Shown piece after piece: positions 55,370-64,000 of a stretch of 64,000 nucleotides of DNA; the first letter of the stretch is position 1; each line of letters begins with the position of its first letter. A program made the position numbers and the translations under genes. Under the pieces are notes generated by a model. The model was given only the letters and a program-made list of their open reading frames with translations. It was not told where the DNA came from and did not search any database. The stretch comes from Eurosta solidaginis (Eukaryota > Arthropoda > Insecta > Diptera > Tephritidae). The stretch covers positions 49,386,779-49,450,778 of the forward strand of contig NC_090319.1 in assembly GCF_040869045.1 (NCBI RefSeq), read 5' to 3'.

Positions 55370-55591
55370 TTACAATTCGTCACTCATCTCAAATGGATTA
55401 CACAAATCTCGCAATATTTGCTTTCCATTCGCGCCTGGCCATTTTCGTACGCATTGCTTTCCAACTCCACAAATAATGCCGCGGCTATTGATTCCATTAT
55501 AACAGACAGCGATAATTTGTGTCTGTTCGTTGGGTCCAGTTATATGCCAAAGCAAGTTGCCGGTGTAGAGGAAGGTGAAGCGACAACGTAA
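55370..55591 (-). CDS. Possible terminal coding exon, unrecognised protein
   Basis: On the minus strand an open frame runs from a good acceptor (T-rich tract, then ccgcaag) near 55592 to a TAA at 55370. It reads DCLRCRFTFLYTGNLLWHI and includes a Cys-rich, Gly-rich centre and a charged end. Residue composition looks protein-like, unlike the low-complexity neighbours, but no family is recognised and no upstream exon is identified. It could be a relic of a gene or transposon. Confidence 0.25.
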   Translation of the reverse strand, partial: LRCRFTFLYTGNLLWHITGPNEQTQIIAVCYNGINSRGIICGVGKQCVRKWPGANGKQILRDLCNPFEMSDEL

Positions 55592-55599
55592 ACAATCCT

Positions 55600-56890
55600 T
55601 GCGGAAAGAATAAATAAACCTTTATAAAGTATTTTAGGCTAGTGCTATGAAATTAGCATCCTTAAAATTCAGAAAATGTCAACTATATTCGTGCAGGAAT
55701 CCGTTTTAACAAAAATTGGTGGCCACGGCAGGGAATTGGCCAAAGGAACGACAAAAACACACTTACAATTATAAAAGCACTTCACTCAAAAAAATATAAC
55801 ACGGCGGCAATATATTCTATTGCTTTTTTTGTACAAAATGGCGTGGATAATAAAATATAAACGTTTTTCAATGTTTTTTACAAATTTTCTTTAATTTATT
55901 TTGTTCCAATGTTCATACATTCCGTACAAACAGCTAATTTCGAAAAATCATTTGCTCTTCCTCTTCTCGTTACTATTCCGTCGTAATGCAGAATACCCAA
56001 CTTCGATTAAAGCGGAGCGTAGAACGGAAACGTAATCGAAATGCAGAATAGGGGTGAACATTTTGCTGGCATTATGAAATTCTTTAAATTTATTTTTTTC
56101 TTAATATAAAAAAATATTTTCTTTCTTAAATTTAAAAATGACTCATGGCTCAATTATAAGGTAGGCTCGTCTGATGAGCTGATTAGATTTTTTTCATTTC
56201 ACTGACATAGGGATTGTCAAAAGTAGATGGTGAACGCAAAATGTAACCAACACATTGACAATTAGTTACCGCCGTGGTGGTCAGTTTTTTATGAACAAAA
56301 ATAATTTCACATCACTTTAAGTTATTTTGTTAGTAAATGCATCTAATTTAGCGCATTATTCTCCTACAACACACCGGAATTGCAAAGTTTTATGTTTTCT
56401 CTCTATTCTATTCGCCTAACACGCAGATTTTGACAATCTGAACAAAGTTGTGAGAGGAAAAGTTGCGACGTGAGGTCTTTCAAAGTGACGCCAGCGCTGA
56501 AACGACGCAAAGGTCGAATGTGTTCGGGCCTTGAACAACTTCTTACTTTAGATAACTTTGACATCTGTAATATTTTCTTTTTCTTTTATTCGCATCATTT
56601 TTCAAGTTTAAAAAGAAAATAAATAGCAATAGATTAACGAAAAAATATTTGTAGTAATGCAACTTTTACTAGCAGCAACAATGCTTATATCAGGGACACT
56701 TTGCTATAAGCACACAAAGCCTCTGGAACTTCCCCCGGATATACCTAAATGCTAGATTATGCTACTCGCGACACTTTCACGCATAGCTCCAAACTTAATG
56801 TGGTATCTTCTCATATCATTCACCATCCCCAAGTATAGGACTTCCGTGTCATTTTAGCGACTTCTAGGCACAAGTGACAGCCATAAGGAA
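55600..56890. other. Intergenic, nothing firm
   Basis: AT-rich, no recognised domain or repeat end. Confidence 0.4.
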
Positions 56891-56894
56891 GGCT

Positions 56895-57180
56895 GATCGA
56901 TGGCTAATGCTGAGCTATGTGAGCTTTACGCAGCATGATCACCGTGCAATAAATAATAAATAAAAGCATACAAATTTCGCTGAGAAGCTTATGTTATGAG
57001 AATGGAACAACGCGCTATGGCTCACAAAGTACATCTTCCTGGCGGCACCAGAAGCAGAGAATGAGAGGATCTCCACTGCGTTGGGAGGTAGTAGCGAAGA
57101 AAGTGTTGAACTTCCTTCACGCGTTTTACACAGCGGTCTAGCTTGCCTAGGTGGGTAGGCGCCAATTAATGGGTCGTGTG
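56895..57180 (+). mobile_element. RTE-like LINE fragment, copy 5, decayed
   Basis: gagctttacgcagcatgatc matches the LYADMTIV region of copy 2 (14180), followed by aagcttatgttatgagaatg and a broken end. Low identity. Confidence 0.55.
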
Positions 57181-58280
57181 AATAAAAAATAAGCAAAATC
57201 TTTGTTTTCAGGACTTCAGAAACTTCACATAAATTTTCATGAAAATACTTCAAAATTTATGGAATGCTTTGTGGCTACTCTTTTAGAATTCCAAAATCCG
57301 TTGCATTTTAATCTAACAGTCAAACAACAATCGAAGCCCTTACGGCAGAAGCACTTCATCGAAGGTATCAATATATTACTGCCTGCTAAGTGACTCTGGC
57401 CTCTCGGTGGATCACAGCAATGATATCGATACCAGGTCACAGTGGTGTACCTATGGAAGAAAATCTCAAGCATTCTTCGGAAAGAAATTTAAAAAAATCA
57501 ATGCGAATTTTGTGAGACCTATAACTTGAACTTTGTTCGACTAAAATTGATTGGGCTATAAAACTTAATATCTACTCAAAAAAATGCAGAGAACTTCAAA
57601 TAAAATAATAAAAATTTTCGTTAAATTTTTACGAATTTTTTCGAGATTTGTTTTCACAGATTCAATTACAAAATCCATAGAAGTTTTTTCTTAAAACATC
57701 GAAAATAAAAAAAAAATGTATTTAACGAAATTTGAAAAAAAAAAAAAACAAGTAGACACTGCTATTTTTCTGTTCGCTGCTGTAATTGAATAATTTTAGC
57801 ACTACAGCATCAAAAAAAAAGCATCAAAAAATTAATGTATTGCTTTTTGTTATTAAAATACACAGATCACCCTTGAAAGAGCTAGAGAGACTAGCGAAAC
57901 GTCGGGTTGGAATGGCAAAATAAGTTGTTTTTATTTGCACCAAACGCTAATGGTCAAAAGAGCCTAAGTAAGCATTAGTAAATGTTATAAATAAATTGAC
58001 CGGAAAATCACAAAAAAAAAAAATCGTTCGCTGTAAATTCGAAATCGTTTAGAACGGGGAGATATAAAAATATATATGTATAAACAAATAACTTTAAAGT
58101 GTTTAACAAAGAAAAAACAATACTTTTCGCTTAAATGGTTCACAATCGTACTAACCACATACTTAACGTTTCTTTTTTTCTTGTTTTTATGCAACACAGT
58201 GAACTTAAAACTTTTTTTTTTGTAAATATTTAAAAAAATTCTAATAATAATTATTGAACACGCTGCTAAGAAAGCACATA

Positions 58281-58742
58281 CATTGGGTAGGGTCGATTTG
58301 TATGGACGAAAGTTAACCGATATCGCGTCATCGATTTTTCGATGGGATTTGGGCTCAGGAAAAAAAGTTCCACTACACATATCCAAAAAAAATAATTTTC
58401 AAGGCTGCGAAATTACATTTTCTTGACTTTTCGAATTTGATTTTGATTTACTAAAAAAAAAATTTTTTTTTTTTGCAAAAAACTGTCATCGCCAACGTTT
58501 TTAGCGGACATTTTTGATCGGACAGGGTATATATGAAAATTTTACAATGAAATGAAAATTTTTTTAGTAGCTCATGAAAAGCACCTTAAAAATCAAAGTC
58601 GAAAAAAAGTAAAAAAATTTAATTTCACAGGCTCGAAAATTATTTTTTTCGGTATGCGTAGTGGAACTATTTTTCCTGAGTCCAAATCCTATCGAAAAAT
58701 CGATGGCGCGATATCGGTTAATGAATCGACCCAGTCTAATAT
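58281..58742. mobile_element. Foldback element, GGGTCGATTT family, copy 3
   Basis: Starts cattgggtagggtcgattt and ends gaatcgacccagtctaata; shared ggacgaaagttaaccgatat block with 3841. Arms are about 180 bp. Confidence 0.75.
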
Positions 58743-61119
58743 ACATACCTACTTAAATATTATTTTACAAAAGAAAACGGAGAATATGATATAACTATTA
58801 ATTAAACATTGAATGACTCACAAAAAAAAGTATTTATATTTAAATATGTACATTATACAATACATTTAAATTATACACATTTATTTATTAACAATATCGA
58901 TTCACGACCTTAGCTACTGTCGATCTTTCTATAGAGTTTACATTGAAAAGTCGAAGCCCTTATGACTCAATATCTCATTTACCCCTAAATATATAACTTC
59001 GTTGCAAGAAATTCCGACCTTAAGAAATCCTCCTATTTGTTTCTAAGAATTCACCCTTTTGCACAACGAACATAACTCGTAAGCGGCAGGTAAATTGCTC
59101 TGATCTACCGCGCACTATTCAAAACAGCTTTGCGAACCCAATGTTGGGCGCCATTTTTACATGATATGAAAATGTTTTAAGGTACAAAATCGTATTCTTT
59201 CGAGAAGAATTTAAAAAAGATTCAATATCATATACATTATTTAAAACCAATGCTTGAACTAAATTCCTGCCATTTTATTAAATTTGTTCTATTTCTCATA
59301 AACTGTTTGATGAGTTAATCGTCCATCGCTAGTCAGAGCATCTGTGTGCGTTTCTCAGTGATGGGCGTCATTTTCATGACGTATAAAATATGAAAAAGCG
59401 AACACTTTCGAAAAGGAATCAGCTAATTGCGAATCTACAGCATAATGGTATTACTTAAGCGTGACTATATGAGCATTTCAAAAAAGTTTCCATATTTAAT
59501 TAATTGTTGGAATTAGAAATCTGTATCATACGACACTCCATAGAAAGCAAGAAGTAACGATTTTTGGGTATAAAGTGCATTGTCAATTGTGAATTTTTTC
59601 TTAAGACATTTAAACTTATAGACTATCTCCTCTGAAAACGCTGGTATAAGCTGATAGATATATACTAACATAAACATTTCAAGGTTTTAAACAAATTGAA
59701 AGTTTTAAAGAAAATTTTCCGAAAATAAATTAATTTCTACACATTGTGTGACTTTTAATCATTTTGTTAAGTTTAGAGAATTTTATCAGTATTTGATGTA
59801 TAGCAAATAGTTACATGTCGAAAAATGCCATTACTTCATAGTGCTATATATTGGCTGAATTAAAGATCGCCTAATCTCGGCGGCAGGTTCGAAAACCCTG
59901 CACCTCAATATTTTCTAAACGCCATATCTCACAATTTCTTTCAAAAATACCCCATCTCTGGAAGCTTCACAGAAACGTTAAATTTCAAGCTTTGGTTCAA
60001 TACTGTCCAATCTCAACATCAAATCAATTGTGTCATGTAATCCAATTGATCTCGAAAATGGATTGGAAACGAGTAAATATTTCATACAACCAATAAATAT
60101 GCCATATACGACTAGACAAGGGAAGGAGTGGAGGCATAAGCAAAACTTTTAATTCTCCGTTTGTCAAAGTTACTCTCCAATACATAGTTATGGGCTTTAA
60201 AAGTTCAAAATTTGACCCTTCATCATATATATTCATAAATTATTTATTTACAAAAAAAAGGACGTGATCTGCCATCTTTTCTTATTTGAATGGAAAACAT
60301 TTTTTTTTTTTTTTATATAACAGGTAAAAGAAGTCCAAATGAACGTCTCTTAATTTTTCAAGCTGGTAAGGGAGATATAGCACACAGCCCCAAATGTTCT
60401 CATCCGCAGTATGTAATAATCGGTCCTTTTTCCATCGGAATTATAAAATTTAAATAAATGAAAAATAACCCCAAGTGTCTTTAGGTCAACCTAAGGGATT
60501 ATGGTTGTAGGAAATTGTAGCCTTTCGGCTTATAGTTGAAGCCTTTGCGAAATACTTCATTTTTTTTAAAATCAAATTTTGCATTTGCAGTTAGTGTTTT
60601 CGAAAATCTGCAGCCAGAATGGTAATCGGTTCAAAGCAAAATTGTTTAAGCTTACCTACCTTGAGCTTCCTCAGGCAAATAAACAAAAAAAACAAGGTTT
60701 TAAGCTTAAAAGAGGGTGGCCTAATCTCATAACTTTAAAGAGAAAAAAACAGAGGTACCCAATTTACAAACAACTCCTCTCTGCCGTCCCGTTCGAAATA
60801 TTTTACAGTTAATACAGCAACTACAATGTCACAAGTTTAATGCGAAAAACTTAAATGGTGTTCAATTTGCACTTCCCTTGCGAAGTAAATATCTCATCTC
60901 AGTTTTGCTAGAAAATTCCCTATCTCAGAATTCAATTAAAGAACGTAATACCCCAGAATCTGTTTATAAAACGCTTTATCTAATAGCACGAAATCTAAAT
61001 AAAAGAGCTGTGGGTCAAGTACAAGATAATTACTTATTTAAAGAAATTGGGTTGGAGCGATATAGAAACTTCCTGAAGGTTTTGGCCGTTCCGGTAACAA
61101 GCATTAAGGTACAAGCACG
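58743..61119. other. AT-rich intergenic sequence
   Basis: No recognised gene. The frame at 60878-61110 is open for about 75 codons and has mixed composition, but it runs straight into a retroposon and matches nothing I know. Confidence 0.4.
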
Positions 61120-61236
61120 ACCAATGTGGGAACGATTTGATATGACCAAATTGAACCTTCTAGGCCACACCGCCCCGCCCCACCCCCTAGTTCCATGGAA
61201 CTTGGGGTCGCCAAAGCCTCGTCTGCTAAAGAAACA

Positions 61237-62205
61237 GGGGGCCTATTCTGTATTGCGATGCGAAAGAAAAAATACGCTAAATCGCAAAATCGGTACTCTG
61301 TATCTACACATTCGCATGCATATTTTGACATTCGCATTCACATTTTGCCCATTCGCAATTTTTCTCCCTTTTCGCATTGCCAGCACTCTGTATAGCGAAA
61401 GCGAATGTCAAACAGCATTGATTTTCACATTTTTCTTGCTACAACTAATAGGCATTTGCATTGTTCAAATATGTATGTAAGTATTAATTCATAATTTTAT
61501 AAATTGATATCTTTATATTCATTGTATATATTTTTAAAAATATATAGGGCAACTCCAAAGACTAAACAAACACAAAAGCAACAATTTGAAATCCTAGTGG
61601 ACTTCATGGCAACACACCCATATTTGGCCAAAGGGTTACTTAAAACGCCCAACTCAAAAACAGCGGCCAATAATTTATGGAAGAGAGTAACTTCCCAACT
61701 AAATGCAACCGAACCAAAGCAACTCAATAAAAGCCCTAAACGAGATGAATAACAATTTGTAGAACGTTTCCAAAACGATGGGAATTACATTCAAGATAGA
61801 AAGAAAGCTAAATTTTGCCAACAACAACAATTTGCTCGTAATCAAAGAATGGAGTAAAATTTTTTTGCAGTAAAAATTATTTTCATTTTTTACTAGATGT
61901 ATAAATTGTTTAAAATGCTAAGCTTCTTATGAAAAATGAACAAAATCCTTGAAAAGTTGCCTTAAATTTTTAGCTTTTTTTAGCTTACAATTTTTTTTAG
62001 CTTTTTTTTGCCCATTTAGCTTCTTTTCTGAAAAAGTTCTGGCAACACTGGGCCAGTGATGCATACTCAAGCAAAAATAAGCGAATAATAAAAAAGCGAC
62101 ATTGTTAGCGATGCGATAGCGCTACACAGTTCCAACTACATTTCGCATCGCAATTTCATTTCGAATCGCACTGCCTTTCGCATCGCAATACAGAGTAGGC
62201 CCCCA
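61237..62205 (+). mobile_element. DNA transposon with TIRs and Myb/SANT-like ORF
   Basis: Inverted ends ggcctattctgtattgcgat and atcgcaatacagagtaggcc match with one difference over 28 bp. Flanks show a CAGG duplication. Subterminal regions repeat ttcgcat/gcgaatg words. Interior ORF described separately. No transposase seen, so presumably non-autonomous or decayed. Confidence 0.8.
61548..61752 (+). CDS. Myb/SANT-like DNA-binding ORF inside the transposon
   Basis: Frame reads QQFEILVDFMATHPYLAKGL, then NNLWKRVTSQLNATEPKQ, the three-helix pattern (acidic helix 1, W in helix 3) of zeste/Myb_DNA-bind_5-type domains. No ATG opens the frame; a GTATGT donor at 61473 and ATATAG acceptor at 61547 would join AT|G and create one. 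Stop at 61752. Harbinger-type elements often carry such a second protein, which is the basis for a tentative link. Confidence 0.5.
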
Positions 62206-62385
62206 GGTTTCACTACGGGTAGGTGAGTTTTACAATTGCGTTAGAGCAGCTATAAATTGCGCTGGCAACCCCTTGAAATGATTGCACTATACAAGCCTTT
62301 GAATCATTTGGGTATTTTAGTGGCCTCTAACGACGTGCATACCTGCCGCGGGTATATTCTGAGCTTCCTAACCCGCTGTGTTGCG

Positions 62386-63304
62386 TTTTCGAAAGTCTGA
62401 AATGAAATAAAGGTTTCAAATGAAACTAATTGAAATTTGGGCGCTTTCGAAATGGCATCCGTGAATGGGTAATATTAGACTCAAGTGTCGATACGAAAAT
62501 TTTATTTTTAAAGCAATTTCTAAACCGTGCATACTAATATTTTCCGTAAAATACCATATTTTATAATTCCGGGGAAAAAAGTGCCAAAGGGTAATTTGAT
62601 ATATCGCTCCTTCACTCCCTTGGCGCCATATTAATTTTTCGTTTTTCATTTTTAACACATCACAAAGAATTTTTCACACATCATAGAGCCTGGTATTGAT
62701 AACACTTTTTTTTATATAACTCAGTTATTTTTTTTAAGTTATGACATATGGAAGTAAATGAGCTTATGTATGTAAATACATGTATATTACTAAAACTTTA
62801 TTTATTACTAAATTTCTTGTCTTCTATTTGAATTATTTCCAACGAAAAATTGTACAAATATCAAGAGACAAGATTATACTGTATGTATGTATGTATCGTT
62901 ATAAATATCGAATAACTAATAATTTATTGCTGATTGTACAAATCAAATAATAATATGTATAAACAAAAAGGTGAAATCAGTAAAAATTATAATTTTAAAT
63001 CTAAGTAATTTGTTTTTGCCGCTAAAGAAGTAGGTACACTATTTAAACATAAAATTAGTTAATAAATTTTACAACAGCTCTTTTTGATCCGGCATTTCTT
63101 TTTTGTAATTGTGTGTTGCTTGTCACTTGTCACTGCCATGTATGTATATATGGGTTGCTTTTATGTTACTTACAATACAAGCATTAGCACTGTCTCTTCA
63201 GAGATTATATACTTTATAGTCATTTGCACTGCTATCGTCATAACTGTTATTGTTTTTCTTGTATTTATAATTGTTTGCTATGGCGGAGCTCGTTGTTGGT
63301 AATT
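62386..63304. other. AT-rich spacer and likely 3' UTR of the peptidase gene
   Basis: Sequence on the minus strand just after the stop would be the 3' UTR; minus-strand AATAAA hexamers occur around 62798-62803. (GTAT)n at 62881-62894. Confidence 0.4.
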
Positions 63305-63601
<297 letters not shown>

Positions 63602-63687
63602 TTATAACTATGTAATACAATTTGGCGAGATTTTAACTAAAGATGTCTTTAGCACTTGAACCATTTCAAAACATAATTTAAGTATGT

Positions 63688-64000
63688 TAAGTTGAACTGT
63701 CCGATCAACAAAGACCTCACGTAAACTGAATTTGTCGGTAGTGTTATCAAAATTTGCTTAACGACCAAACGAAAACCCCCAATTAAGTACTAGGTCTTAT
63801 ATTATAAAATAACTCCGTCCACTAGCAAATGCTAGTCGTTTTCTAGGACCTAGCCTCGAGATCTGGCAACTCTGCCGCCCCCAGTAGCTGGAGCCCTGCG
63901 AGCGGAGGATATGAACAAAACACGCGATCAACCGTTTCTTCCTGCAGCCAGCACTGCCTACATCTATTGCTTATGACGAGGCCTTCATGTGCATGTGACG
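63688..64000 (-). mobile_element. LINE family A fragment, continues past the window
   Basis: 3' end near 63688 (gttaagttgaactgtccgat), UTR, then the Cys-knuckle region near 63940. Lies in the intron upstream of the last peptidase exon. Confidence 0.75.

Larger units (their letters stand above)
61120..62385 (-). repeat. CAA-tailed retroposon interrupted by a DNA transposon
   Basis: Halves 61120-61236 (gaaccttctaggccac, gtcgccaaagcctcgtctgc) and 62206-62385 (ctgccgcgggtatattctga) belong to one minus-strand copy; the insert is 61237-62205. Confidence 0.78.

Noticed and set aside
60878..61480. 200-codon plus-strand ORF
   Set aside because: It crosses from intergenic DNA into a retroposon and then a DNA transposon, so it is not one gene; only its first ~75 codons remain unexplained.

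Overview
This is nuclear DNA of a higher fly, most likely a tephritid fruit fly. The one large gene has GT..AG introns, and its protein is clearly closest to the dipteran insulin receptor, including the long C-terminal tail known from Drosophila InR. The rest is AT-rich and full of mobile-element relics: RNase H-bearing LINEs, RTE-like LINEs, a tRNA-derived SINE, a CAA-tailed short retroposon, foldback elements and solo LTRs. The genus call is inference; no search was run.

Layout. Positions 1-26043 hold no gene I can recognise: mainly nested retroposons, two gypsy-like solo LTRs (1199-2247, 19584-20204), foldback elements and a 290-bp tandem duplication (15868-16448). From 26044 to 49163 on the plus strand lies the insulin receptor (InR). 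Eighteen coding exons run from the start of the L1 domain to the stop codon, and every splice phase agrees (2032 residues in the window). The exon or exons for the signal peptide and N-terminal extension are not visible. Its larger introns carry many transposon insertions, and the transmembrane-side intron holds a stray partial copy of a downstream C-tail exon.

From 49164 to about 63300 there is the InR 3' UTR, then inverted-repeat elements, an internally repetitive foldback block and low-complexity AT-rich DNA. There are two weak gene candidates: a three-exon 33-codon ORF at 54304-55284 (+) and a possible terminal exon at 55370-55591 (-). At 61237-62205 a DNA transposon carrying a Myb/SANT-like ORF has inserted into an older retroposon. 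At the right edge, on the minus strand, is the last coding exon of a dipeptidyl-peptidase 8/9-like gene (63305-63506); its other exons lie beyond the window.

Function. InR is the cell-surface tyrosine-kinase receptor for insulin-like peptides. The exons give, in order, L1, the cysteine-rich region, L2, three FnIII domains with a basic cleavage site in the insert, a transmembrane helix, a kinase with all catalytic motifs, and a tail with two YxxM motifs. The neighbouring peptidase is not obviously linked to it. Most findings concern mobile-element architecture and possible exon duplication.
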